A DNA stretch of 64,000 nt from AC-32 sp963716865 (GTDB lineage: Bacteria > Actinomycetota > Thermoleophilia > Gaiellales > Gaiellaceae), in NCBI GenBank assembly GCA_963716865.1, contig CAVQUF010000004.1, positions 434,001 to 498,000 of the forward strand, given 5' to 3'. Below, piece after piece: positions 1 through 7,557 of this stretch. A program made the translations under genes and the position numbers. Each line of letters opens with the position of its first letter. Within the stretch, counting starts at the first letter, position 1. The notes beneath the pieces were generated by a model. It did no database searches and was not told the DNA's origin. It saw only the letters and a program-made list of their open reading frames with translations.

Positions 1-95
1 GCCGAGCCCGCGATCGCGTCGAGCTCGTCGCCGCTGCACTCCGAGAACAGCGGGATGGATTGGATCAAGTCGTACTTCTCGTCGCCGCGCGTCAT
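1..95 (-). CDS. Cyclic-nucleotide-binding (Crp-type) domain protein, N-terminal fragment
   Basis: Only the first 31 codons lie in the window; the gene runs off the left edge. The ATG at 95 begins a sequence containing DLIQSIPLFSECSGDELDAI, which has the pattern of the first helix and turn of a cNMP-binding domain (short helix, 'PLF', then a spaced acidic 'eL..ia' helix). The start lies 9 bp after the stop of the upstream FAD monooxygenase on the same strand, so the two are probably co-transcribed. There is no clear Shine-Dalgarno. Whether it is a Crp-type regulator or a cNMP domain attached to another enzyme (for example a thioredoxin reductase) cannot be told from this fragment. Confidence 0.65.
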   Translation of the reverse strand, partial: MTRGDEKYDLIQSIPLFSECSGDELDAIAGS

Positions 96-104
96 CGGGC
101 GATC

Positions 105-1319
105 TTAGACCGCTCTCTCGATCGCGTCGATGTCGGCGGCGTCGTGGCCGTAAACCCACGCCACCGCTTTCAGCGACCAGTCCGTCGAGCCGCTCGCCAT
201 CTGCTCGTCGCGCTCCCGCTGCTCGGGCCCGTCGGGGAGGTGGAAGCGGATCTTGTTCGCGGCAGAGAGCCCCTGGATCTTCGAAGCGCGCGGGAGGCGG
301 AGCTCCTCGTAGAGCCGCAGCGCCTCGGCGGTGTCGGTGCCCTCGCGCAGCAGGCACGCGGTCAACGTCGCCCCGTCCTCGACCGCCTGCGCGGCCCCCT
401 GGGCCATGAACGGGAGCATCGCGTGGCAGGAATCACCGAGCAGCGTGACGCGGCCGGCCGACCAGCGCTCCAGCGGCGTCCGGTCGAACAGCGCCCACAC
501 GAACGTCTCGTCCACCGACCCCAGGATCGTGCGCACCTGCGGGTGCCAGCCGTCGTACTCTGCGAGCGCGGCCGCGACGTCACCCCTGTCGGTCCACGAC
601 TCGCGCGTCCAGCTGTCCTGCTCGACGACGGCGACGAAGTTGACCAGGCGCTCGGCCTGCACGTAGTAGTGGACGAAGTGCCGGCCCGGGCCCATCCAGA
701 CCTGTGAGGTGACCTCGAGCTCGAGGTCCGCCAGGCGCCCGTACGGGATCAGGCCGCGGTAGGCGACGCAGCCGGTGAACCGCGCGTCCTGGGGCCCGAA
801 CAGGCTCTCGCGCACGACGGAGTGGATTCCGTCTGCGCCGACCAGCACGTCGGCGCTCACAGCGTCGGCTTGCTCGAATTGCGCCTCGACCCTGTCGCCG
901 TGGTCGATGAGCCCGACCAGCCGGTGGCCGACGTGAAGGCGCTCCGGCGGCAGCCGGCTCGTGAGCGCCGACAGCAGGTCGGCACGGTGCATCTGGTACT
1001 GCGGGAAGCCGAACGCCTCGACGACGGCGTCGGCGAGCGGCGCGCGGACGAGCGTCCGGCCGTCCTGCCACCGGCGCTGGTGCCAGGCGAGCGGCCGTAC
1101 GCCCATCGCGGCCAGGTCGTCCTCGAGGCCCAGGCCGTGGAGGACGCGCGACGCATTGGGGCTGACCTGGATCCCGGCCCCGACCTCGCTGACGGTCCGT
1201 GCCTGCTCGTACACGTGCATGTCGAAGCCCGCCTGGTGGAGCGACAGCGCCGCGGTGAGGCCCCCGATCCCGGCGCCGACGATGGCGATCGAGATGTCCC
1301 TCCCGGCCCCTTCCATCAC
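105..1319 (-). CDS. FAD-dependent monooxygenase, salicylate/3-hydroxybenzoate hydroxylase-like
   Basis: This 404-aa single-domain flavoprotein monooxygenase (group A) hydroxylates an aromatic or similar ring using NAD(P)H and O2. Near the N-terminus is the Rossmann FAD motif IVGAGIGGLTAALSL. The middle has the DG motif (VLVGADGIHSVVRESLF), which contacts FAD and NAD(P)H, and the C-terminal third has the GD motif (LLGDSCHAMLPF) for the FAD ribityl chain. The length is typical of the NahG/NagX group. The substrate cannot be read from sequence. It is divergent from the flavin oxidase at 1386, which suggests a shared role in aromatic compound turnover, and is followed by a cNMP-domain gene. Confidence 0.85.
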   Translation of the reverse strand: MMEGAGRDISIAIVGAGIGGLTAALSLHQAGFDMHVYEQARTVSEVGAGIQVSPNASRVLHGLGLEDDLAAMGVRPLAWHQRRWQDGRTLVRAPLADAVVEAFGFPQYQMHRADLLSALTSRLPPERLHVGHRLVGLIDHGDRVEAQFEQADAVSADVLVGADGIHSVVRESLFGPQDARFTGCVAYRGLIPYGRLADLELEVTSQVWMGPGRHFVHYYVQAERLVNFVAVVEQDSWTRESWTDRGDVAAALAEYDGWHPQVRTILGSVDETFVWALFDRTPLERWSAGRVTLLGDSCHAMLPFMAQGAAQAVEDGATLTACLLREGTDTAEALRLYEELRLPRASKIQGLSAANKIRFHLPDGPEQRERDEQMASGSTDWSLKAVAWVYGHDAADIDAIERAV

Positions 1320-1385
1320 CGGATCAGACTCTAGGCCGTATGCTCGCGCTACCGCTCGACGAAGCGTGATTGTGGAGGTGATCGC

Positions 1386-2969
1386 GTGACCGTTACCCTT
1401 CCGCCCGATCTATCCGAGCAGGCGCTCTCCCGCGCCCTCGACGAGTTCGTCGCCGCCGTCGGCTCCGAGCACGTGTTGACGTCGGAGGAGGACCTGCTCG
1501 AGTTCCGCGATCCCTTCTGGTACCGCGAGTGGGACGACTACGAGGCTTCGGCCGTCGTCCAGCCGGAGACGGTCGAGGAGATCCAGGAGATCGTCCGGAT
1601 CGCCAACGAGCACCGCGTGCCGATCTGGGTCTCGGGCGTGGGCAAGAACAACGGGTACGGCGGGTCCTCGCCCCGGGTGCGCGGCTCGGTCGTCGTCAAC
1701 CTCCGCCGGATGAACCGCGTGCTCGAGATCAACGAGGAATCCGCGTACGCGGTCGTCGAGCCGGGCGTCCGCTGGTTCGACCTTCACGAGGCGATCCAGG
1801 CGGGCGGCCACAAGCTGTTGCTCTCCGTCCCCGACCTCGGGTGGGGCAGCGTCGTCGGGAACACCCTCGACCACGGCATCACGTACCTCCCCTACGGCAT
1901 CGACCAGGGGATGCAGTGCGGGATGGAGGTCGTGCTCCCAAACGGCGAGGTGATGCGGACGGGCGGCGGCGGGATCCCGAACGGCAAGGCGGCGTACGTC
2001 TACAAGCGCGGGCTCGGGCCGACTCCCGACCAGCTCTTCATGCAGTCGAACTACGGGATCGTCACGAAGATGGGCGTCTGGCTGCTGCCCACGCCGGAGT
2101 GCTTCATGCCCTGCTGGCTGAAGGTCTGGCGGGACAGCGACCTGCCGGCCGTCGTCGACACGCTCCGGGAGTTGATGCTTGACGAGACGATCCGGATGGT
2201 GCCGCAGATCCTCAACACGCTCCTTCTGGCTTCGGTCTTCTCGAGCCGGTCGCAGTGGTTCGACGGCGAGGAGCCCATCCCGGACGAGGTGATCGACAGG
2301 GTCGCCAAGGAGCTCGACATCGGCCGCTGGATCGTGCGCTTCTCGCTCCTCGGCGACGAGGCCGTGGTCGACCACAAGTTCAAGAAGGTCAAGGCGGCCT
2401 TCGAGCGGATCCCGGGAGCCGAGGTCACGGGCAAGAAGTTCGGCGCGGACGAGCACGACAAGATCGAGCATCCGGCCGAGCGCGTCCAGGCGGGCATCCC
2501 GAACCTCGACATGAACGCGCAGACCGCCTGGTACGGAGGCGAGGCAGGAGGCCACGTGGGCTTCTCGCCGGTCGCTCCGCTCACGGGCCCGAGCGCGGTC
2601 GAGCTCTGCGGCCTGCTCCGCAGCGGAATCGAGAAGAAGGCGAGCCTCGACTACATGGCCGCGCTGATCGCCATCAACCCGCGCTCCTTCGTGCACATCA
2701 CCCTGGTCATCTTCGACACGACGAACGAGGCCCAGGTGCGTGGCGCCTACGACGCCTGCAAGGTGCTCGTCAAGGAGGCGGGCGCGGCCGGGTACGGCGA
2801 GTACCGGGCGCACCTCGACTTCATGGACCTCGCCGCCGACCAGTACAGCTTCAACGACCACTCGTACCGGCGGTTCACGGAGACGATCAAGGACGCGCTC
2901 GATCCGAACGGGATCCTGATGCCGGGGAGGCACGGCATCTGGCCGAAGTCGATGCGGCCGACGGCCTAG
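1386..2969 (+). CDS. FAD-linked oxidase of the vanillyl-alcohol oxidase / 4-cresol dehydrogenase family
   Basis: The 527-aa protein has a PCMH-type FAD-binding domain in the N-terminal half (SGVGKNNGYGGSSP binds the pyrophosphate; NLRRMNRVLEI and AVVEPGVRWFDLHEA follow) and a VAO-type cap domain in the C-terminal half. Family members oxidise para-substituted phenols such as vanillyl alcohol, 4-cresol or eugenol. The GTG start at 1386 is set by a strong Shine-Dalgarno (GGAGGTG, 1374-1380) five bases upstream. A strong hairpin follows the stop. The neighbouring divergent ring hydroxylase fits phenolic compound catabolism; the exact substrate is inference. Confidence 0.88.
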   Translation: MTVTLPPDLSEQALSRALDEFVAAVGSEHVLTSEEDLLEFRDPFWYREWDDYEASAVVQPETVEEIQEIVRIANEHRVPIWVSGVGKNNGYGGSSPRVRGSVVVNLRRMNRVLEINEESAYAVVEPGVRWFDLHEAIQAGGHKLLLSVPDLGWGSVVGNTLDHGITYLPYGIDQGMQCGMEVVLPNGEVMRTGGGGIPNGKAAYVYKRGLGPTPDQLFMQSNYGIVTKMGVWLLPTPECFMPCWLKVWRDSDLPAVVDTLRELMLDETIRMVPQILNTLLLASVFSSRSQWFDGEEPIPDEVIDRVAKELDIGRWIVRFSLLGDEAVVDHKFKKVKAAFERIPGAEVTGKKFGADEHDKIEHPAERVQAGIPNLDMNAQTAWYGGEAGGHVGFSPVAPLTGPSAVELCGLLRSGIEKKASLDYMAALIAINPRSFVHITLVIFDTTNEAQVRGAYDACKVLVKEAGAAGYGEYRAHLDFMDLAADQYSFNDHSYRRFTETIKDALDPNGILMPGRHGIWPKSMRPTA

Positions 2970-2977
2970 AACGCGAA

Positions 2978-3013
2978 GAGCCCGGCCGCCTCCGTCGGAG
3001 CGCGGCCGGGCTC
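2978..3013. terminator. Bidirectional hairpin terminator between convergent genes
   Basis: A perfect 12-bp inverted repeat (GAGCCCGGCCGC at 2978-2989, GCGGCCGGGCTC at 3002-3013) with a 12-nt loop lies between the stop of the + strand oxidase and the stop of the - strand exporter. There is no clear T-run, as is usual in GC-rich actinomycetes. Confidence 0.7.
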
Positions 3014-3030
3014 GATCCTGGCTGAGACTC

Positions 3031-4488
3031 CTAGGCTGCGTCCTCGAGCGCGGGCTCGCCGATCGGCATCTCGGTCCCGGCCTCCTGCGGCTTCAGGTCT
3101 CGGCCGCGGACCATGAAGATCGAGACGAGGAGCCCGGCGAACGCGATCACCGCGCCCGCCCAGAACGCGTTCACGAAGCCGTCGGTGAGCGCGACCGGCA
3201 GCTTGGTCCCGTCCGCGACCGCGTTGTCGCTCGTCGTGACCGCGATCGTCGAGAGGACCGCGATGCCGACGGCCCCGCCGATCTGCTGCGACGTGTTGAT
3301 CAGGCCCGATGCCAGGCCAGCCTCCTGCGGCTTCGTCCCGGCCAGACCGGCGATCGTGATCGGCACGAAGGCGAACGGGATCGCGACGCCGAGGATCAGG
3401 AAGCCCGGGAACAGGTCGGCCCAGTACGAGCCGTTGACCGAAACCTGCGTGAAGTAGAGCAGCCCGATCGTGAGCAGGCTCATCCCGAGGACGAGCGCGG
3501 GCTTGACTCCCACCCTGTTGACGACGGCCGCGGCGACGTTCGCCCAGATCACGGCCGTCCCGGCCACGGCCAGGTAGCCGATGCCGGTCTGGAGCGGCGA
3601 GTACCCGAGCACGTCCTGCATGTAGAGCGTCAGCATCAGGAACATCGAGAACAGCGCCGTGCCCATGATGAAGCCGGCCACGTTCGCCGCAGTGAGCGTC
3701 TGGAGCTTGAAGATCGAGAACGGCACGAGCGGATCACGCTGCCGCTGCTCCCACAGCGCGAACGCGCCGAGGAGAGCCGCCGAGACGGCGAACACGCCGA
3801 TCGTCCTCGCCGAGCTCCAGCCCCAGCCGTGCCCCTGGGTGATCCCGAGGACGAGCAGGACGAGCCCGGAGGTGACGAGCACCCCACCCGGGATGTCGTG
3901 GCTCTGCCCCTGGGCGTCCTTGCTCTCGCGCAGCAGGAACGGGGAGACGGCGAGCGCCGCGACGCCGATCGGGACGTTGATGAAGAAGATCCACTGCCAG
4001 GACAGGAGATCCGTGAGGACGCCTCCGATCAGGACGCCTGCGGCGGCTCCGAAGCCGCCAACCGCGCCCCAGGCGCCGAGGGCGATGTTGCGCTCACGGC
4101 CCTCGGTGAACGACCTGGTCAGGATCGAGAGGGCGGACGGCGTGATCGTCGCCGCGCCGAGACCCTGGAGCGCGCGGGCGCCGATGAGCGACACCTCGCT
4201 CCAGGCCAGGCCGCAGAGAAGCGAGCCCACCGAGAACACGACGAGCCCGGCCATGAACACCCTCTTTCGCCCGAGGATGTCCGCCAGGCGACCGCCGAGC
4301 AGCAGGAAGCCCCCGAAGACGAGCGCGTACGCGCTGATCACCCACTGCAGGTTCTCCTGCGAGAAGCCGAGGTCTTTCTGGATCGACGGAAGGGCGACGT
4401 TGACGACCGCGATGTCGAGCACCACGACGAACTGCGTCATGCACAGGAGCAAGAGCGCGTACCACTTGAGTCTTTCCGAAGCCACCAT
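3031..4488 (-). CDS. MFS drug-efflux transporter, DHA2 (EmrB/QacA) family
   Basis: This 485-aa integral membrane protein has the length and pattern of 14-helix DHA2 proton-driven exporters. The first helix carries FVVVLDIAVVNVALPSI, the DHA2 signature D-x-x-x-V-N-V-A-L-P. MFS motif A is seen as LLGGRLADILGRKRVF after helix 2, and motif C-like glycine-rich segments (GAWGAVGGFGAAAGVLIGG) lie in helix 5. Its ATG at 4488 has an upstream AAGGA. It is divergent from an HxlR regulator 115 bp away, the classic arrangement of an exporter controlled by its neighbour. The substrate is unknown. Confidence 0.9.
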   Translation of the reverse strand: MVASERLKWYALLLLCMTQFVVVLDIAVVNVALPSIQKDLGFSQENLQWVISAYALVFGGFLLLGGRLADILGRKRVFMAGLVVFSVGSLLCGLAWSEVSLIGARALQGLGAATITPSALSILTRSFTEGRERNIALGAWGAVGGFGAAAGVLIGGVLTDLLSWQWIFFINVPIGVAALAVSPFLLRESKDAQGQSHDIPGGVLVTSGLVLLVLGITQGHGWGWSSARTIGVFAVSAALLGAFALWEQRQRDPLVPFSIFKLQTLTAANVAGFIMGTALFSMFLMLTLYMQDVLGYSPLQTGIGYLAVAGTAVIWANVAAAVVNRVGVKPALVLGMSLLTIGLLYFTQVSVNGSYWADLFPGFLILGVAIPFAFVPITIAGLAGTKPQEAGLASGLINTSQQIGGAVGIAVLSTIAVTTSDNAVADGTKLPVALTDGFVNAFWAGAVIAFAGLLVSIFMVRGRDLKPQEAGTEMPIGEPALEDAA

Positions 4489-4528
4489 CTACACCACGTC
4501 CTTCCGTCTCCTGGTTTCCGAGGCTGCC

Positions 4529-4558
4529 AGACTAGCAGAGTTAACTTTCACTTTGCAA
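4529..4558 (-). promoter_or_regulatory. Possible promoter of the MFS exporter
   Basis: Read on the minus strand, TTGCAA (4553-4558) and TAGTCT (4529-4534) are spaced by 18 bp, 40 bp upstream of the exporter start. The -35 hexamer sits inside a small palindrome, ACTT-TGC-AAGT (4550-4560), that could be the HxlR operator. The match to consensus is moderate. Confidence 0.4.
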
Positions 4559-4566
4559 GTTTCTTC

Positions 4567-4595
4567 TTCACATCGGCAAGCGGAAGCGCTACAAT
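4567..4595 (+). promoter_or_regulatory. Promoter of the HxlR regulator, leaderless type
   Basis: TTCACA (4567-4572) and TACAAT (4590-4595), each five of six matches to the sigma-70 consensus, are separated by exactly 17 bp. The -10 box ends 7 bases before the ATG at 4603, so transcription should begin at or next to the start codon and the mRNA would lack a Shine-Dalgarno. Confidence 0.65.
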
Positions 4596-4602
4596 CGCAA
4601 GC

Positions 4603-5223
4603 ATGCGCAAGCGCTACGAGCAGTACTGCCCCGTTTCCCACGCGCTCTGCCTCGTCGGCGAGCGCTGGAGCCTGCTGGTCGTCCTCGAGCTCATGCACGG
4701 CCCGAAGCGCTACACCGACCTGGCGGCGAACCTCCCCGGAATCGGCACGAACATCCTCGCCTCCCGGCTCCGCGACCTCGAGGCGCACGGCATCGTCGCG
4801 AAGCGGACGCTGCCACCCCCCGCCGCCTCACGCGTCTACGAGCTCACCGACTACGGGCGCGCGCTGCGACCTGTTATCCGTGAGCTGGCACTCTGGGGCG
4901 CCCGCTCGCTCGGGCCTCCGACGAACGAGGACGAGTTGTTCCACGGCTGGCTCGAAGACGCGCTCGGCACGGTGCTCGCACCGCTCGCCCCACCCGGCCG
5001 CTTCGAGTTCCGCGTCGGCGACGAGGTCGCATCGCTCGTCGACGGCGAGGCGCAGGCCGGCTCGGTCGACGACCCCGACGTCGTCGTCGAAGGTGACCCG
5101 CAGGGCATCTACCGCATGTTCGTCGACCGGCAAATCGACGGCGTGAAGGTCACGGGAGATCGGGCTCTGCTCGAGGAGCTCATCGCCGCCGCGCCGGCTC
5201 CGGTCGCGACGACCGCTGCCTAG
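4603..5223 (+). CDS. HxlR-family transcriptional regulator with C-terminal extension
   Basis: The 206-aa protein begins with a winged-helix HxlR domain (about residues 8-95). CPVSHALCLVGERWSLLVV contains the redox-type Cys and the W-x-L-L core, and RYTDLAANLPGIGTNILASR is the recognition helix region. The remaining 110 residues form a second domain of the kind found in longer HxlR proteins (possibly sterol-carrier-like); no function is assigned. The start ATG lies directly behind a good promoter, implying leaderless mRNA. It is divergent from the DHA2 exporter, which it probably represses. Its TAG overlaps the stop of the convergent GFA gene. Confidence 0.88.
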   Translation: MRKRYEQYCPVSHALCLVGERWSLLVVLELMHGPKRYTDLAANLPGIGTNILASRLRDLEAHGIVAKRTLPPPAASRVYELTDYGRALRPVIRELALWGARSLGPPTNEDELFHGWLEDALGTVLAPLAPPGRFEFRVGDEVASLVDGEAQAGSVDDPDVVVEGDPQGIYRMFVDRQIDGVKVTGDRALLEELIAAAPAPVATTAA

Positions 5224-5648
5224 GCCGGCGGGACGCGCTCCGGATAGCGCGGCAGGCCGTCGTCGGGGATCGGCTCCCAGGCCGCGGCGTACGCGACGAA
5301 CTGCCGATAGCTCGGCCTGATGCCCGGGTCGTCGTCGAAGGTGCCCAGCCGGACGCTGAGCAGGTCAGGATCGTCCGGGCTGCGGCTCCAGAGCGCCGAG
5401 CCACAGGCCGAGCAGAAGGCCTTGGGCGACCCGTCGGGCGGCTCCCAGGTCGAGACGAGCTCTTCGCCGGCGACGATCCGCAACGAGCCGGGCACGATCC
5501 GCGCGTTCGCCGAGCTCGCCGTCCCTGTCCGGCGCTGGCAGCGCGTGCAGTGGCAGTAGCTCGCCGAGACGAGCGGCTCGATCACCTCGTAGCGGACACC
5601 GCCGCAGACACAGCCACCGGTGAGTGGATGCTCGAGCACGGGCGTCAC
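5220..5648 (-). CDS. GFA/CENP-V family zinc-binding protein
   Basis: The 142-aa GFA-fold protein has the family cysteines: GGCVCGGVRYEV (two Cys near residues 12-14), YCHCTRCQRRTG (three Cys) and FCSACGSALWSRS (two Cys). These bind two zinc ions. Family members include glutathione-dependent formaldehyde-activating enzyme, but most are of unknown activity, so the enzymatic role here is not assigned. Start is GTG. It is convergent with the HxlR gene and overlaps it by four bases at the stops. Confidence 0.85.
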   Translation of the reverse strand: MTPVLEHPLTGGCVCGGVRYEVIEPLVSASYCHCTRCQRRTGTASSANARIVPGSLRIVAGEELVSTWEPPDGSPKAFCSACGSALWSRSPDDPDLLSVRLGTFDDDPGIRPSYRQFVAYAAAWEPIPDDGLPRYPERVPPA

Positions 5649-5737
5649 TCTAGACGCCGCCGCATTAGCGGCCCGTTAGAGCGCGCTGTGACCGTTGCGG
5701 GATCGAGACGTCACGCACCCTCACCCCTGCAAGGCCT

Positions 5738-6364
5738 CTGCCTTCGGGCCCTCGCCACGAGCCGCCGACGCTCGCCTTCCGGCTGCTCGCCTTCCTGAGC
5801 CGGCCCGTTGTCCGCGGTGTCTTCCGCGTCAGCGTCAGCGGGGCCGAGCACCTGCCGCGGAGCGGTTTCGTCCTCTGCGCGAACCACCTGTCCGGATTCG
5901 ACCCCTGGGCGCTGTGCCACCCGCTCTACCCGCGCCAGCCGCGCTTCTTTGCCAAGACCGAGCTGTTCGTGTGGCCGTTCGTCCCGCTGCTCGAGGCGCT
6001 GGGCCTCTTCCCGGTGGACGGCGGGGGGCAGGGCGAGGACTCGGTCACGACCGCCGTGCGGCACGTGCTCGCCGGCCGCATCGTCCTCGTCTTCCCGGAA
6101 GGGGCGAGGCGGAGGAACCGCGTGCTGCGGCCGCGCAGCGGGGGAGCGCGCATCGCGCTCGGCGCGCGGGCGCCCCTGGTTCCCGCGGCCGTCCACGGCA
6201 CCGAGCAGGCGTCGCCGTTCAAGCGCTGGCACGTCGCGTTCGGCCCGCCCACGCCGCTCGACGACCTCGGCTCGATGCCGACGGCGGCCGCGGCGCGCGA
6301 GGCGACGCGGCGGGTCTGGAACCAGGTGCTCGCGCTGGAGGCGGCCCTGGAGAGACGACCGTGA
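5738..6364 (+). CDS. PlsC-type 1-acyl-glycerol-3-phosphate acyltransferase (start uncertain)
   Basis: This is a lysophosphatidate-type acyltransferase domain. The catalytic H-x4-D box is ANHLSGFDPW, the acceptor-binding block is FPEGARRRN, and PLVPAAVHGTE matches block IV. The reading frame is open from 5669, and the hydrophobic N-terminus (FRLLAFLSRPVVRGVF) is in frame. However, no ATG, GTG or TTG precedes the catalytic box in this frame. A CTG at 5738 is shown as a placeholder start; a non-standard start or an upstream indel is possible. It ends TGA overlapping the GTG of the next gene (GTGA), the first of four such couplings. The role is to acylate a glycerophosphate intermediate at the membrane. 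Confidence 0.75.
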   Translation: MPSGPRHEPPTLAFRLLAFLSRPVVRGVFRVSVSGAEHLPRSGFVLCANHLSGFDPWALCHPLYPRQPRFFAKTELFVWPFVPLLEALGLFPVDGGGQGEDSVTTAVRHVLAGRIVLVFPEGARRRNRVLRPRSGGARIALGARAPLVPAAVHGTEQASPFKRWHVAFGPPTPLDDLGSMPTAAAAREATRRVWNQVLALEAALERRP

Positions 6365-7557
6365 GCGTCGCCGTGGCGGTCGCGGTGCTCGGAGCGCTGC
6401 CGATCTCGGTCGAGCTCGTGAAGCGCAGGGTGGTCGTCGCGCCCGAGATCATGCGAAAGACCGTGCACATCGGCGCGGCGCTCCTCGTCGCTCCGCTCCC
6501 GCTCTTCCTCTCCTACCGCGAGATCGCGGCGATCGGCCTCCTCTTCGCCGCGGTGATGGCGCTCTCGCGGCGGCGCGGGCTCTTCAGCGCGGTCCACGAC
6601 GCGGAACGGACGTCGTACGGCGAGATCCTCTACCCGCTCGGGATCGCGGCCCTCGCGCTGCTGTTCCCTTCGCCGGCGCCGTTCGTCTACGGCGTCCTGG
6701 TGGTCGGGCTCGCCGACGGGACCGCGGCGCTCGTGGGGATGCGACTCGGGCGGAGAAGGCTGCCCGGCGGGAAGTCGGTGTGGGGGAGCGCCGTCTTCCT
6801 CGGCATCTCGACGGCGGTCGGGCTCGGCGTCCTCCTGGCGGACGGCACGCCGCTGGGCGCCGGGCTCACGACCGCGGCCTTCGCGGCGATCGCGCTCACC
6901 GTCGCCGAGGCCCTGCTCCAGCGCGGCCTCGACAACCTCGTCCTCCCGCCGCTGGCGGGATTCGCGATCGGGATCGGCGTCGAGCCGCTGCTCGTGGCGG
7001 AGGCCCTGTACCTGATCGCGCCCGCAGTCCTCGCGGGGATCGCCCATGCGGTGGTGATCAAGCGGAACCTCTTCTCGTGGCTCAGGCGCCCGATCGACGG
7101 CGGGCGCTCGCTCCGGGGCCGGCGGCTCTTCGGCGCGAACAAGACCTGGCGCGGGCTCGCGGTGATGGTCACCGCCTGCACTTTCGGCGTGCTCGCACAG
7201 ACCGCGCTAACCGGCTTCGAGCCGTTCCGGTCACTGAGCGCGGTGAACTACCGGACCGACCTGGCGCTCGCCCTCGGTCTCGCCCTCGGACTGGGCTACT
7301 CGCTCGCGGAGCTGCCGAACAGCTTCGTCAAGCGACAGCTCGGGATCCGCCCGGGCGAGCTCTCCCCTCGCGGCAGGCCGATCCAGTACCTCGCCGACCA
7401 GGCCGACTCCGTCGCGGGCTGCGTACTCGCGCTGGTCGTCTTCGGCCTCGGGCCCGCCCTCCTCGCGCTCGTGTTCGCCTGCGGCCTCGCCCTGCACATG
7501 GTCTTCGACCGGCTGCTGTACGCGTTCGGGGTCAAGACCGCCGAGGTCACACCGTGA
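6361..7557 (+). CDS. Fusion of a phytol/dolichol-kinase-like domain and a CDP-archaeol-synthase (CarS)-like domain
   Basis: The 398-aa polytopic protein has two recognisable halves. Residues about 30-205 match CTP-dependent polyprenol kinases (VTE5/SEC59): RKTVHIGAALLVAP, YGEILYPLGIAAL, VGLADGTAALVGMRLGRR with GGKSVWGSAVF, and the end signature GLDNLVLPPLAG. Residues about 215-395 match the CarS family, which makes CDP-activated lipids from phosphatidate-like substrates: RPIDGGRSLRGRRLFGANKT-WRG, then LPNSFVKRQLGIRPGE, QYLADQADSVAG and a C-terminal helix pair. Both activities use CTP. It starts GTG at 6361 inside the stop of plsC and its own TGA overlaps the next GTG. CarS itself is the archaeal enzyme, so the fusion in a bacterial operon is unusual. 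The reactions are inferred, not shown. Confidence 0.8.
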   Translation: MSVAVAVAVLGALPISVELVKRRVVVAPEIMRKTVHIGAALLVAPLPLFLSYREIAAIGLLFAAVMALSRRRGLFSAVHDAERTSYGEILYPLGIAALALLFPSPAPFVYGVLVVGLADGTAALVGMRLGRRRLPGGKSVWGSAVFLGISTAVGLGVLLADGTPLGAGLTTAAFAAIALTVAEALLQRGLDNLVLPPLAGFAIGIGVEPLLVAEALYLIAPAVLAGIAHAVVIKRNLFSWLRRPIDGGRSLRGRRLFGANKTWRGLAVMVTACTFGVLAQTALTGFEPFRSLSAVNYRTDLALALGLALGLGYSLAELPNSFVKRQLGIRPGELSPRGRPIQYLADQADSVAGCVLALVVFGLGPALLALVFACGLALHMVFDRLLYAFGVKTAEVTP

